From: Vibrio sp. Y2-5
Lineage (GTDB): Bacteria > Pseudomonadota > Gammaproteobacteria > Enterobacterales > Vibrionaceae
Length of the DNA: 64,000 nt
Assembly: GCF_014596725.1 (NCBI RefSeq)
Contig: NZ_JACVEG010000004.1
Location: 124,001-188,000 of the forward strand
Reading direction: 5' to 3'
Position 1 is the first letter of the stretch. Each line of letters opens with the position of its first letter. Of this stretch, positions 34,022 to 43,177 are shown piece by piece. The notes beneath the pieces are model-generated. The model was not told where the DNA came from. It worked only from the letters and a program-made list of their open reading frames with translations, and did no database searches. The translations under genes were made by a program, and so were the position numbers.

Positions 34022-34585
34022 ATGAAAAAACTTACTCTAGCTATCGCACTAACCATCAGCTCTTCTGTCGCTTTTGCCAATATGAGCCACTCAAACTCTA
34101 ATGACCAGGGTTCTATGAATAGTTCGATGGATCACAGTCAGATGTCGTCTAACACTACGATGAAAGACATGAAGATGGATCATAACAATATGATGAACAT
34201 GGATGGGATGTCTGATGTTGGTATGCCAGCCATGGGTTCAAAACCGGACAAAGTGGTTCACGTAATGCTGTCTGACGACATGAAAATCACCTTCAAAAAA
34301 GAAGTGAAAATTGAACCGAATGATGTCGTGCAGTTTGTTGTGATGAATACAGGCAAAATCAATCATGAGTTCACTATTGGCTCAGTGACGGAACAAATTG
34401 AGCACCGCGAAATGATGAAAAACATGAATGGTCAACACATGCATGATATGGGCAATGCAGTAACCGTAGAACCGGGCAAAGCGAAGCAAATCACATGGCA
34501 CTTCCACGGTGACAAAAATGTAGAGTTTGCCTGCAACATTCCGGGTCATGCTGAAGCTGGCATGATGAAGAATATCAGCCTGTAA
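34022..34585 (+). CDS. Exported Met/His-rich cupredoxin
   Basis: A 187-residue periplasmic blue-copper-type protein. The signal peptide is MKKLTLAIALTISSSVAFA. A linker of about 60 residues is packed with Met, His and Asp (S-H-S-N-S-N-D-Q-G-S-M-N-S-S-M-D-H-S-Q-M). The cupredoxin domain has the four type-1 ligands: His in N-H-E-F-T-I-G, then Cys, His and Met in F-A-C-N-I-P-G-H-A-E-A-G-M. It may bind copper loosely by the linker and tightly in the cupredoxin site. ATG 34022 is chosen over 34019 for ribosome-site spacing. It follows cusA by 29 bp. Confidence 0.85.
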   Translation: MKKLTLAIALTISSSVAFANMSHSNSNDQGSMNSSMDHSQMSSNTTMKDMKMDHNNMMNMDGMSDVGMPAMGSKPDKVVHVMLSDDMKITFKKEVKIEPNDVVQFVVMNTGKINHEFTIGSVTEQIEHREMMKNMNGQHMHDMGNAVTVEPGKAKQITWHFHGDKNVEFACNIPGHAEAGMMKNISL

Positions 34586-34593
34586 TGGCAAGC

Positions 34594-34619
34594 AGCCCCG
34601 ACAGTGAGCTGTTGGGGCT
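34594..34619 (+). other. Stable hairpin between cupredoxin and cytochrome genes
   Basis: AGCCCCGACAG pairs with CTGTTGGGGCT (11 bp, one G-T) around TGAG. No T-run follows, so it is more likely an RNA-processing or 3'-protecting stem than a full terminator. Confidence 0.6.
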
Positions 34620-34630
34620 CTGTTGGAGAA

Positions 34631-35203
34631 ATGAACGATTTCATGAACAGTGTAAAAAACCTAATAGTCGGCGCCTTGTTTTCTTTGGTCAGCTTAACGG
34701 CTCAAGCAGAAACATCGCCTAATGTGGAAACGGGTATGCAGCTTTTCAGAACCGCTGGCGGTTACGGCTGCGTTGCCTGTCACGGTCAGTTTGCTAACGG
34801 CGCAGGCAATGTTGGAGGAAACATTCGTGGCAAAACGCTGAATGACATCAACGCCAGCTTGGCTAACGAACCAACCATGCAGCTTCTCGCCAGCACACTG
34901 TCAAACGATGACAGAGAAAACCTAGCCGCATACCTAGAAGCATTAGGGCAAATCACTCTGGTGGAATGGACGATAGAAGAAACCTCGACCAGTTCAAGCG
35001 TCACTATTGACGCAGATAACCCTGCCCAGTTGGTCGTTTTTAACAAGCTATTTGAACCTGTTGAACTTTCCCTGCCTCAGTTAACTTCTGAGAAGACCGT
35101 TCAACTTAACCCGTATGAGACTAAAGCGATTGATTGGACTCCGAGTAAAGGGGCTATCACGCTAAACTACAATCAAAGTTACTTGACCATTGATGTGAAG
35201 TAA
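34631..35203 (+). CDS. Exported c-type cytochrome with a C-terminal beta domain
   Basis: A 190-residue protein with a signal peptide (LIVGALFSLVSLTAQA, cleavage near residue 26). One heme site, C-V-A-C-H, is at residues 47-51 in G-G-Y-G-C-V-A-C-H-G-Q; a possible axial Met lies in N-E-P-T-M-Q-L-L. After about residue 115 comes a beta-rich, Thr/Asn-rich domain with no recognised motif. The start at ATG 34631 follows GGAG closely; ATG 34643 is an alternative. Its place in the copper operon suggests electron transfer to or from the cupredoxin or periplasmic Cu(I) oxidation, which is inference. Confidence 0.72.
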   Translation: MNDFMNSVKNLIVGALFSLVSLTAQAETSPNVETGMQLFRTAGGYGCVACHGQFANGAGNVGGNIRGKTLNDINASLANEPTMQLLASTLSNDDRENLAAYLEALGQITLVEWTIEETSTSSSVTIDADNPAQLVVFNKLFEPVELSLPQLTSEKTVQLNPYETKAIDWTPSKGAITLNYNQSYLTIDVK

Positions 35204-35226
35204 ACTTTTACACAAGAGGATGAATG

Positions 35227-35667
35227 ATGAAAACCTTATTAAAAGCGATAGCTCTGTCTGCATTAACATTGAGCTTTTCGGCGTTTGCAAAACCGACGAT
35301 TGATCTCTACAAATCCCCTACTTGTGGCTGCTGTAAAGAGTGGGCAGCAATCATGGAAGAGAAAGGCTACGAAGTGAACGTACATCATCAAAACGATTGG
35401 AGCTCAGTGAAAAAGCAATTTGGTATGCCGAATCAGTTGATGTCTTGCCACACGGCGGTGATTGATGGCTACATGGTTGAAGGCCACGTACCAGAATCAG
35501 ATATCGCGCGTTTGCTTACCGAGCGTCCAGCGAACATTTCAGGCTTAGCCGCTCCGGGAATGCCACAACATTCACCGGGTATGGCTGCGCCTAATCAGCC
35601 TTATAAAGATTTCAATGTGATTGCGTTTGATAAAGACGGCAAACTTTCTCTGTATAAGAAGTACTGA
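35227..35667 (+). CDS. DUF411 periplasmic metal-binding protein (CopG-like)
   Basis: A 146-residue DUF411 protein with signal peptide MKTLLKAIALSALTLSFSAF. The thioredoxin-like motif P-T-C-G-C-C-K-E-W lies near residue 32-40 and a second conserved Cys-His (M-S-C-H-T-A-V-I-D-G-Y-x-V-E-G-H-V-P) near 80. Such proteins occur in copper and silver resistance operons and bind Cu(I). It ends with a Met/Pro-rich segment. It is the last gene before the operon terminator. Confidence 0.88.
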   Translation: MKTLLKAIALSALTLSFSAFAKPTIDLYKSPTCGCCKEWAAIMEEKGYEVNVHHQNDWSSVKKQFGMPNQLMSCHTAVIDGYMVEGHVPESDIARLLTERPANISGLAAPGMPQHSPGMAAPNQPYKDFNVIAFDKDGKLSLYKKY

Positions 35668-35699
35668 TCGTTAGACAGTACTAACCACGCAACTCTGCT

Positions 35700-35724
35700 G
35701 GCTGGGTATATCTCTTACCCAGCC
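35700..35724 (+). terminator. Terminator of the copper operon
   Basis: GGCTGGGTA (35700-35708) pairs perfectly with TACCCAGCC (35716-35724) and a pyrimidine-rich TCTTTCTTAATTCTCTCTT follows. Confidence 0.75.
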
Positions 35725-35756
35725 TCTTTCTTAATTCTCTCTTCATCAACGAAAAC

Positions 35757-35883
35757 TATACTCAAACTACTTGGAGTTGCAGGTAGGCGGCAAGTGAGTG
35801 AACCCCATAAGCATAGAGAGACTATGTGATTGGGGTGAACGAACGTAGCCAACACCGCTGCAGCTTCAAATAGGAAGAGTATA
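35757..35883. repeat. ERIC (intergenic repeat unit) element, 127 bp
   Basis: The stretch begins TATACTC and ends GAGTATA, is exactly 127 bp, and contains GTGAACCCC and TGATTGGGGTGAACGAACG blocks that correspond to the central inverted repeat of ERIC. This length and pattern are those of the classic enterobacterial and Vibrio ERIC/IRU. It lies between the copper operon terminator and mdlA and would fold as a long hairpin if transcribed. Confidence 0.88.
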
Positions 35884-36026
35884 AACCAAATTTCGATTTC
35901 AAAACTTACCTCAGGTTGGTAGAGTCTACTTCGTGATCACTTTAAACTTTTACAAACAAAAGTGATAAGTGTTCATTTCTCCTCTCTAACAATGAAACAA
36001 CACAACAAATATAAGAAACGTCAGCA

Positions 36027-37766
36027 ATGCAGTTATATCAACATCTAAAGTGGTTTTTCCGCCAGCATCGTTTAACTTACGCCATCGCGTTATCGATGCT
36101 TTTTGCCGTCGCTATGCTCAACATGGCGGTTCCGTGGCTTATTGGTAACGCCATCGATAAGCTTTTACAGACCAAAGATTTTTCGCAGGCTGAATTCTAT
36201 TTATTTGCACTGTTAGGCGTGAGTATTCTTGTTTACTTGCTGAGATACGGATGGCGCAGAATGTTGTTTGGCACCTCCTATAAATTGGGAAACATACTTC
36301 GCGAACAGTTCTATCACCGCCTTCTGCGCCAAGGTCAGGCGTTTTATAACATCCACTCGACTGGCGATTTAATGGCGAGAGCAACCAATGATATCGACGC
36401 CGTCGAAGTCGCGGCTGGCGAAGGTATCTTGTCTGGTTTCGACGGATTACTGACCTTTATTCTGGTACTGATCATGATGTTCATTTTCATTGATTGGCAA
36501 CTGGCGATCTTAGCGATTATTCCGTTTCCGTTTATGGGATATGGTTTCTACAAACTGTCGAATCGTATTCATCACCAGTTTAAGGAAACGCTGGATTCGT
36601 TCTCCACACTTAACGAACAAACCCAACAATCGGTGTCCGGAATCCGTTTGATCAAATCGATGGGGCGTGAAGAAATTGAGTCAGACAAGTTTGCACAGAT
36701 TGCCCAGCAATCCGCTCGCACTACCTATAATGTGCAGCGTTCAGAAGCCTTGTTTGACCCGATCATTCAGCTCAGCCTTGGATCTGCACTGCTGATTGCT
36801 TTGATCGTGGGTGGTTGGCAGATCAGTCAAGAGAGATTGACCGTTGGTCAGCTCACCAGTTTCACCCTGTATTTGTCTGAACTGATTTGGCCAATGTACG
36901 CATTCGGCTGGCTAATGAACATTTTGCAACGAGGTAACGCGGCTATTGGTCGCTTGGAATCGTTATTGAAATTGCCAGATTCCGTTGTAGATAAAGGCAC
37001 ACAAATGCCTGACGGCTACGCGCTGGCAGTAAAAGATCTGACATTTGATTACCCAGACACCAATCAAAGCACACTGAAAAACCTCTCACTCACTGTTGAG
37101 CCAAACCGAGTGCTAGGCGTTACGGGAGCAACTGGTTCAGGGAAATCGACTCTGCTTCATTTGTTGATGCGCTATTGGGAATCTACTCAAGGGGATATTT
37201 CCGTTTCTGGTGTTTCGATAGCTGATATTCCTTTGGCGAAGTTGCGCGGTCTGTATGCCTACGTTCCACAAGATGCTTTTCTGTTCAGTATGACCATCAT
37301 GGAAAACATCCGTATTGGAATGCCAAACGCAACCGATGAAGATGTCTATCACGCGGCAAAACTGGCTGCGATTCACGACGACATACTTCAGTTCCCTGAT
37401 GGTTATCAGACCCTAGTAGGAGAACGAGGCGTGACACTCTCCGGTGGCCAGCGTCAACGGATTTCAATTGCCCGAGCTTTAATTAGCCAAGCGCCGATTT
37501 TGGTGTTGGATGATGCCCTGTCCGCCGTTGATATTAAAACTGAAAAACTCATCATTAAGCACCTTCAACAACGTAGAGAACAAACCGTCGTTGTGGTCAG
37601 TCATCGCCTGTCTGCCATTGAACACGCAGATGAGATCATTGTGCTTTCACATGGCGAAATCATTGAACGCGGTAAACATCATCAGCTTATTAGCCTTGAT
37701 GGTTGGTATTCACGAATGGCGGCTTATCAACAGATGGAGCAAGCTTTGGAGGAAGAGCTGATATGA
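36027..37766 (+). CDS. mdlA: ABC exporter subunit, MdlA-like
   Basis: A 579-residue half-transporter: six transmembrane helices to about residue 310, then an ATPase domain. Walker A is G-A-T-G-S-G-K-S-T, the signature L-S-G-G-Q-R-Q-R, and Walker B I-L-V-L-D-D-A-L, where the usual catalytic Glu is Asp. This fits a heterodimer with one weak site. Its stop overlaps the start of the partner gene. The closest known pair is E. coli MdlAB/SmdAB, of poorly defined substrate. The ERIC repeat lies upstream. Confidence 0.88.
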   Translation: MQLYQHLKWFFRQHRLTYAIALSMLFAVAMLNMAVPWLIGNAIDKLLQTKDFSQAEFYLFALLGVSILVYLLRYGWRRMLFGTSYKLGNILREQFYHRLLRQGQAFYNIHSTGDLMARATNDIDAVEVAAGEGILSGFDGLLTFILVLIMMFIFIDWQLAILAIIPFPFMGYGFYKLSNRIHHQFKETLDSFSTLNEQTQQSVSGIRLIKSMGREEIESDKFAQIAQQSARTTYNVQRSEALFDPIIQLSLGSALLIALIVGGWQISQERLTVGQLTSFTLYLSELIWPMYAFGWLMNILQRGNAAIGRLESLLKLPDSVVDKGTQMPDGYALAVKDLTFDYPDTNQSTLKNLSLTVEPNRVLGVTGATGSGKSTLLHLLMRYWESTQGDISVSGVSIADIPLAKLRGLYAYVPQDAFLFSMTIMENIRIGMPNATDEDVYHAAKLAAIHDDILQFPDGYQTLVGERGVTLSGGQRQRISIARALISQAPILVLDDALSAVDIKTEKLIIKHLQQRREQTVVVVSHRLSAIEHADEIIVLSHGEIIERGKHHQLISLDGWYSRMAAYQQMEQALEEELI

Positions 37767-39541
37767 GCAAGACAATGAAAGAGAAAAACAGCTCAGGCTC
37801 AATCAAACTCCTGATGAGCTATGTATTCGCTGAAAAAGCACTGTTTATAAAAACCTTGTTACTGGTGGTACTCGCGACCGGTTTTGACGTGCTTGGCCCT
37901 ATGCTGAGCAAAGTGTTTATCGATGAATTCGTGATGCAGAATCACTACCCTGTTTGGCCTGTGGTTGGCGTTATCGCTCTGTTCATCATTTCAGTGCTAT
38001 TGGGTACCTATTTAAAATATCAACAAACCCTACGCTTTTTAGATATTGCGCTTAACGCGGTATTAGACATACGTAAGCGATTGTTTAAACATGTGTTGAC
38101 CTTGCCTGTGTCGTTTTTTGATTACTCACGGACAGGTCAGTTGGTGAGCCGTATTACCAACGACACCGAATCAATCAAAGATATCTATGTGCAGTTCTTA
38201 TCGAACATCTTAGCCAACTTGGTTTTGCTGATTGGTATCTTGACCGCTATGGCAATACTGGATTTGCAGTTGATGCTGGTGGCGCTGGCGTTGATACCTG
38301 CGGTTGTGAGCTTAATTTATCTCTATCAGAAATTCAGTGTTAAAGCGGTGACGCAAAGCCGTCAGCTACGCTCTGATATTAACTCGACTATGAACGAGTC
38401 GATCAGCGGTATGACGGTTATTCAAGCCACTAACCAACAGCAAAATAAACAGCAGCAGTTCGAACAGATTAACAGCCAGTATTACGATACGCGTTTAAAA
38501 GCGGTGATTGTCGGCTCAATGTTGCTTCGCCCTGCGATTAACTTGTTAAGCATTCTGATCTTAGCTGGCGTGGTGTGGTTCTTTGGCTTGCAAGTGGTAG
38601 AAGGCGTGGCGGAAGTGGGTGTTCTATACGCTTACTTGAGTTACTTAGGGCGTTTTACTGAACCTCTGGTTGAGATCACTCAGCGCTTCAGTCTTTATCA
38701 GCAGGCAGTTGTCGCCGGTGATCGTGTTTACGAGTTGCTGCAAGAGCCTTCTTCAGGACAAAAAGAAGTGCGCTGGAATCACATTGAACAAGGTGATTTA
38801 AGTATTGAAAACTTGACGTTCAGTTACCAAGCGGACAAACCAGTGCTGCACAATATCAATGCCACCGTAGAGTCAGGAAAGTTCTTCGCTATTGTCGGCC
38901 ATACGGGCAGCGGTAAATCAACGTTACTCAGCCTGCTGCTTAACTTCTATCAGCCGCAGTCAGGATCAATCAAGATCGACGGGCATGAACTGAACCAATA
39001 CGCCCCCAAAACATTGCGCCAGTTGATTGGCTTTATCCCACAAGAGCCTTTTGTTCAAGCAACAACCGTGTTTGATAACATCGATATGGGTAGAAACTTG
39101 AGCCAAGAAGCCGTTGAGCTGGCAGCCAAACAGGCACATCTGCACGATGTAATCATGCAGATGACCGACGGTTATCAAACTCAGTTAGGTGAAGGCGGAT
39201 TAAGACTATCAACCGGACAAAGACAACAACTGATCATTGCTCGCGCTTTAGCTGGTTCACCAAAGATTTTGCTGCTCGATGAAGCAACAGCCAACATCGA
39301 CAGCGAAACAGAACAAATCGTACAAAGAGCGTTAAACGAGTTGAGAGGCAAAGTCACGCTGATCGTTGTTGCGCACCGTTTGTCTACCATTCATCACGCA
39401 GACCGTATATTAGTGCTGGATAAAGGACACCTTATCGAACAAGGTAACCATCATCAGTTGATGCAAGTGGATCATGGGCGCTACAAAGCCATGTACCAAC
39501 TTCAGCAGCAAGAAAGAATGGTAGCCGAAGCGGAACGATAA
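37763..39541 (+). CDS. mdlB: ABC exporter subunit, MdlB-like
   Basis: A 592-residue half-transporter with the same layout as its partner. Walker A is G-H-T-G-S-G-K-S-T, Walker B I-L-L-L-D-E-A-T with the catalytic Glu present, while the signature is degenerate (L-S-T-G-Q-R-Q-Q). With MdlA this gives one complete and one impaired ATP site, as in many heterodimeric exporters. ATG 37763 overlaps the mdlA TGA (ATGA); the longer upstream frame is not a real start. A terminator follows. Confidence 0.88.
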   Translation: MSKTMKEKNSSGSIKLLMSYVFAEKALFIKTLLLVVLATGFDVLGPMLSKVFIDEFVMQNHYPVWPVVGVIALFIISVLLGTYLKYQQTLRFLDIALNAVLDIRKRLFKHVLTLPVSFFDYSRTGQLVSRITNDTESIKDIYVQFLSNILANLVLLIGILTAMAILDLQLMLVALALIPAVVSLIYLYQKFSVKAVTQSRQLRSDINSTMNESISGMTVIQATNQQQNKQQQFEQINSQYYDTRLKAVIVGSMLLRPAINLLSILILAGVVWFFGLQVVEGVAEVGVLYAYLSYLGRFTEPLVEITQRFSLYQQAVVAGDRVYELLQEPSSGQKEVRWNHIEQGDLSIENLTFSYQADKPVLHNINATVESGKFFAIVGHTGSGKSTLLSLLLNFYQPQSGSIKIDGHELNQYAPKTLRQLIGFIPQEPFVQATTVFDNIDMGRNLSQEAVELAAKQAHLHDVIMQMTDGYQTQLGEGGLRLSTGQRQQLIIARALAGSPKILLLDEATANIDSETEQIVQRALNELRGKVTLIVVAHRLSTIHHADRILVLDKGHLIEQGNHHQLMQVDHGRYKAMYQLQQQERMVAEAER

Positions 39542-39544
39542 GAG

Positions 39545-39575
39545 AAAAGAGTGGCTAAATAGCCACTCTTTTTTT
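39545..39575 (+). terminator. Rho-independent terminator after mdlB
   Basis: GAGTGGCT (39549-39556) pairs with AGCCACTC (39561-39568), extended by AAAA/TTTT, and a T-run reaches 39575. Confidence 0.93.
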
Positions 39576-39957
39576 GAATAGACAACCCAATATGTGACAT
39601 TGTCACCAAATAACATAGTACTATCGCTTAAAGTGCTAGTTTCGAGTTTCGAATTAGTAAGAGAGAAAATTTGTGCCTATCTCCCAATACTCATTCACCA
39701 GCCCCACTTGAAAAATTGCCTAATCATCCACAAATAGTCACAGTACTGTGTAAGCAGCTGGCATTTTAAAATGCAGAGAGCGCTTCACTGATTAGTTTTA
39801 ATACAAAAATATCAATAAATTAGTTATCAACGTTATCCGGAATAAGTCACCTATGTTAATTGCAGCTTGATTAAATTGATTTGCCTAATATTCTTACACT
39901 ATTCACTTGCTCACAAATCTAGCCACAGCGGTTCGCAAATGGCTAAAAGGAAACTCT
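39576..39957. other. Intergenic region before the yqhC-like gene
   Basis: About 380 bp, A+T-rich, with no supported ORF. It should contain the promoter of the AraC-type gene. I see no operator that stands out. Confidence 0.35.
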
Positions 39958-40875
39958 ATGAGTCGTACAACACCTGTCTCCGACACTCATTCCAAATTAG
40001 GTAGCTTGATCGAAAAATGGACAAGAACGAGTAACCAGTTTGGCAATCACACGAGTATTCCGGGACTAAGGTTAAGCCACTGGGAAGCCCCAACACCGCC
40101 CACCAGTTACACTCATAATGCGAGCATCTGTTTGATTGCTCAAGGTAAAAAACAAGTTCTCTTAGGAGAAGATAGTTTTATATACGACGCCAACCATTTT
40201 CTCATTTCTTCAGTGAATCTCCCTATCACTGCCAACATTATGGAAGCGAGTAAAGAGAAGCCGTATTTAGGGCTAATATTAGAACTGGATTTGCAGGAGA
40301 TCTCGCAACTGATTGTCGACAGTGACTATTCTTTTACCCACAACAGAGAAGCACAGAAAGGCATCGCTGTCGGTACTCTTTCTCAACCACTGCTCGACGC
40401 TTTTGTCCGTCTGCTTTCACTAATGGATGAACCTGAGTCGATCAAAGTTCTCGCTCCGGTGATTAAACGCGAGATTTTTTATCGGCTTCTGATGAGTGAA
40501 CAAGGATCTCGATTAAACCAAATCGTTACCGACGGTAGTCACAGCCATCAGATTTCAAAAGCCATTGAGTGGTTGAAAAGCAACTTTGTGAAACCGCTTA
40601 GTGTCGGAGAACTTGCCTCTTACAGTGGCATGAGCAAGTCTGCGTTTTACACACACTTCCGATCTATGACCTCTATGACACCGCTACAGTTTCAGAAGAA
40701 ACTGCGTTTAAGCGAAGCGCGACGCTTGATGCTGACTGAGAATCTCGATGCTATGGCGACCACCTTTAAAGTAGGCTATGAAAGTCCTTCTCAATTTAGC
40801 CGCGAGTACAGCCGCTTATTCGGTTCTCCCCCTTCGAAAGACATCAAAGCATTGCGCGAATCCAACATGGTTTAA
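39958..40875 (+). CDS. AraC-family regulator with AraC_N domain, YqhC-like
   Basis: A 305-residue regulator. The N-terminal half matches the AraC_N type (S-I-C-L-I-A-Q-G-K-K-Q-V-L-L-G-E and Y-L-G-L-I-L-E-L-D), and the C-terminal 100 residues carry two helix-turn-helix units (S-V-G-E-L-A-S-Y-S-G-M-S-K-S-A-F-Y-T-H-F and K-V-G-Y-E-S-P-S-Q-F-S-R-E-Y). In E. coli the same kind of protein, YqhC, activates the aldehyde reductase gene yqhD, and here a YqhD-type gene follows 199 bp downstream. ATG 39958 follows AAAAGGAAA. Confidence 0.83.
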   Translation: MSRTTPVSDTHSKLGSLIEKWTRTSNQFGNHTSIPGLRLSHWEAPTPPTSYTHNASICLIAQGKKQVLLGEDSFIYDANHFLISSVNLPITANIMEASKEKPYLGLILELDLQEISQLIVDSDYSFTHNREAQKGIAVGTLSQPLLDAFVRLLSLMDEPESIKVLAPVIKREIFYRLLMSEQGSRLNQIVTDGSHSHQISKAIEWLKSNFVKPLSVGELASYSGMSKSAFYTHFRSMTSMTPLQFQKKLRLSEARRLMLTENLDAMATTFKVGYESPSQFSREYSRLFGSPPSKDIKALRESNMV

Positions 40876-41074
40876 AGCCAATAACTTGTGCTGCTGAGTG
40901 ATTTTTTGGAAGAATAGGCAAGACAAAGAGAGGATCTGACATTCATCGATATTCGTTCTGTATATAGAATATCTCTTATACTAAACGTCATCTGCTTTGA
41001 ATTGTGGATGCATAACCCGGTTAGCGTCAGGCTAAGCCAACACGCGAACTGTAACTCTCAAGAAGGGTGTGACA

Positions 41075-42244
41075 ATGCAATTAGATTTCTCTTACTACAA
41101 CCCAACAACCATTCATTTTGGTAAAGACTCACTGGCGAAATTAGACAGCGAACTGCCTAAGTTCGGTGACACGGTTATGTTGGTTTATGGCCGTAATGCA
41201 ATCAAATCAAACGGTCTGTACGACAAAGTTATCGCAAGCCTGACTGCTGCAGGTAAGAAAGTTGTTGAGCTTTCTGGTGTTATGCCAAACCCTACTTACA
41301 GCAAAATGATGGAAGGTGTTGAGCTTGTGCGTGAACACAACGTTGACCTGATTCTGGCTGTAGGTGGCGGCTCTGTCGTAGACTGTGCAAAAGGTATTTC
41401 AGTCGCGGCACACTGTACTGACCAAGACCCATTCCAAAAATACTGGATTGAGTGGCAAGACGTTTCTAACGAAGTGGTACCTGTGGCTTCAATTCTGACT
41501 ATGGTAGGTACTGGTTCAGAAATGAATGGTGGTTCGGTTATTACTCACGAAGAGAGCAAAACTAAAGCGGGTCGTGTATTCCCACCTATCGCTTATCCTA
41601 AGTTTTCTATTTTGAACCCAGAGTACACCTTCACGGTTTCTGAGTACCAAATGGTGAGTGGCGTGTTCGATACAATGTCACACCTGATGGAGCAGTATTT
41701 CTCTGACCAAGGCGCAAACACCACTGACTACGTCATCGAAAGCTTATTGAAGTCTTCTATCGATAACCTACGTGTTGCGCTTAAAGATCCTCAGGATTAC
41801 GAAGCTCGCAGTAACATCATGTGGAACGCGACCTTGGCACTCAACACAATTACCGGTCTTTCTAAGACTCAAGACTGGCAAGTTCATATGATTGAACACC
41901 AGTTAGGTGCTTACACTGACTGTGCACACGGTATGGGTCTGGCGGCTGTTTCTCTGCCTTACTATCGCCTAATCTACAAATTTGGTTTGGATAAGTTTGT
42001 ACGTTACGCAACTCAGGTTTGGGGTGTTTCTGCAGAAGGCAAAACCAAAGAGCAAATCGCACTTGAAGGTATTGATGCATTAGAAGCATTCACAAAAGAG
42101 TGTGGCATCGTAACGTCACTTGAAGAACTTGGTGCAACCAAAGAGATGCTGCCAAAAATCGCAGAATCTACCGTTATTCTAGGTAATGGTTACAAAAAGC
42201 TGACAACAGAAGAAGTACTGAACATTCTGGAAGAGTGTTACTAA
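41075..42244 (+). CDS. yqhD: Iron-containing alcohol dehydrogenase / aldehyde reductase, YqhD-like
   Basis: A 389-residue group III alcohol dehydrogenase. The NAD(P) motif G-G-G-S-V-V-D-C-A-K is at about 95-104 and the metal ligands lie in G-V-F-D-T-M-S-H-L-M-E-Q and H-M-I-E-H-Q-L-G-A-Y-T-D-C-A-H-G. YqhD enzymes use NADPH to reduce short aldehydes such as methylglyoxal, glyoxal and acrolein. ATG 41075 follows AAGGG; the GTG at 41069 is less well placed. The AraC-type activator is just upstream. Confidence 0.85.
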   Translation: MQLDFSYYNPTTIHFGKDSLAKLDSELPKFGDTVMLVYGRNAIKSNGLYDKVIASLTAAGKKVVELSGVMPNPTYSKMMEGVELVREHNVDLILAVGGGSVVDCAKGISVAAHCTDQDPFQKYWIEWQDVSNEVVPVASILTMVGTGSEMNGGSVITHEESKTKAGRVFPPIAYPKFSILNPEYTFTVSEYQMVSGVFDTMSHLMEQYFSDQGANTTDYVIESLLKSSIDNLRVALKDPQDYEARSNIMWNATLALNTITGLSKTQDWQVHMIEHQLGAYTDCAHGMGLAAVSLPYYRLIYKFGLDKFVRYATQVWGVSAEGKTKEQIALEGIDALEAFTKECGIVTSLEELGATKEMLPKIAESTVILGNGYKKLTTEEVLNILEECY

Positions 42245-42272
42245 TCCTCCTCTTTGTTCATTGTTGATAGAC

Positions 42273-42301
42273 AAAAACGCCAGCATTACTGGCGTTTTTT
42301 T
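42273..42301 (+). terminator. Bidirectional terminator after the yqhD-like gene
   Basis: AAAAACGCCAG pairs with CTGGCGTTTTT around CATTA; the T-run reaches 42301. The A-rich left arm gives a T-run on the minus strand too, so it can serve the convergent oxidoreductase gene. Confidence 0.93.
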
Positions 42302-42312
42302 ATCACCTTTAA

Positions 42313-43146
42313 TTATGCAAGATCCGCCAAATGATCTTTGATATAGGTGTCTAAACTACGTGCTGGTTTACCGGTTAACACTTGTACCGCATCGCTTACA
42401 CCCGCAGTCCAACCTTCGCGAACTGGATAGAAAATCGAAGTCAGAAATTCCGCGTAATCCGCTGGTACACCCACCCCTTTTAGCATGTCACAAAACGCGC
42501 CGTCTTCCATTGCTTGATACTGTACAGGCTTACCTAACGCTGAACTGATTTTAGCTGCTGCTTCTGCATAGCTGAAAGCTTCTGGCCCCGTTAGATTGAA
42601 CGCTTGATTGTCGAACTGATCGGTCGTCAAAACTGCTGCTGCACTTTCAGCGATATCACGCACATCAATAAAGCTCGACTCGCCCTCTGCTGCTGGAACG
42701 GCAATCACGCCTTGGTCAATCCCCGCTTTCCAGTACGTGTGGAAGTTATCAGAGAACCAGTTTGGACGAAGAATAACGTAAGGAACGCCTGAGTTTTCCA
42801 AAGCAATTTCAACCTGACGGTATGGGATAGAGTCATCGGCATCCACGCCCAACACACTTTGGAAAACCACTTTGACATTGCGTGCTGCCGCAGCTTCGAT
42901 TACTGGAATTAACAGTGCTTTAGATTCCACATAACCGCCCGCGAGCATGACGTATGCGCGGTCAACACCGTCAAAGGCTGACTCAAATGTTGAAGGATCA
43001 GTGTAATCAAACACCACACCTTCTGCTGCACCGAACGATTTACCGCTGCGGGATGCGGCTTTCACTTGTTCACCCTTTGCCAATAATGCTTCCACTAAAG
43101 GGCGGCCAACATTACCGGATGCGCCTAAGACCAATACTTTACTCAT
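42313..43146 (-). CDS. NmrA-like NAD(P)H-binding quinone oxidoreductase (Qor2/YtfG-like)
   Basis: A 277-residue atypical SDR. The cofactor motif G-A-S-G-N-V-G-R is at residues 7-14. Later blocks P-Y-V-I-L-R-P-N-W-F-S-D-N-F and F-I-D-V-R-D-I-A-E are typical of NmrA/QOR2 enzymes, which reduce quinones or sense the NADP redox state. It is divergent from an HxlR-type gene, an arrangement known from QorR-qor2 in actinobacteria. There is a clear ribosome site (AGGAG) before ATG 43146. Confidence 0.84.
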   Translation of the reverse strand: MSKVLVLGASGNVGRPLVEALLAKGEQVKAASRSGKSFGAAEGVVFDYTDPSTFESAFDGVDRAYVMLAGGYVESKALLIPVIEAAAARNVKVVFQSVLGVDADDSIPYRQVEIALENSGVPYVILRPNWFSDNFHTYWKAGIDQGVIAVPAAEGESSFIDVRDIAESAAAVLTTDQFDNQAFNLTGPEAFSYAEAAAKISSALGKPVQYQAMEDGAFCDMLKGVGVPADYAEFLTSIFYPVREGWTAGVSDAVQVLTGKPARSLDTYIKDHLADLA

Positions 43147-43160
43147 TGTTAAATCTCCTA

Positions 43161-43177
43161 AGTATATTTTCGATACT
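43161..43177. promoter_or_regulatory. Dyad AGTAT-N7-ATACT, candidate HxlR operator
   Basis: A perfect 5-bp inverted repeat lies in the divergent promoter region, 15 bp before the oxidoreductase start. Further GATACTT and CTATACT copies follow at about 43190-43213. HxlR proteins bind dyads of this size; the assignment is inference. Confidence 0.4.
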
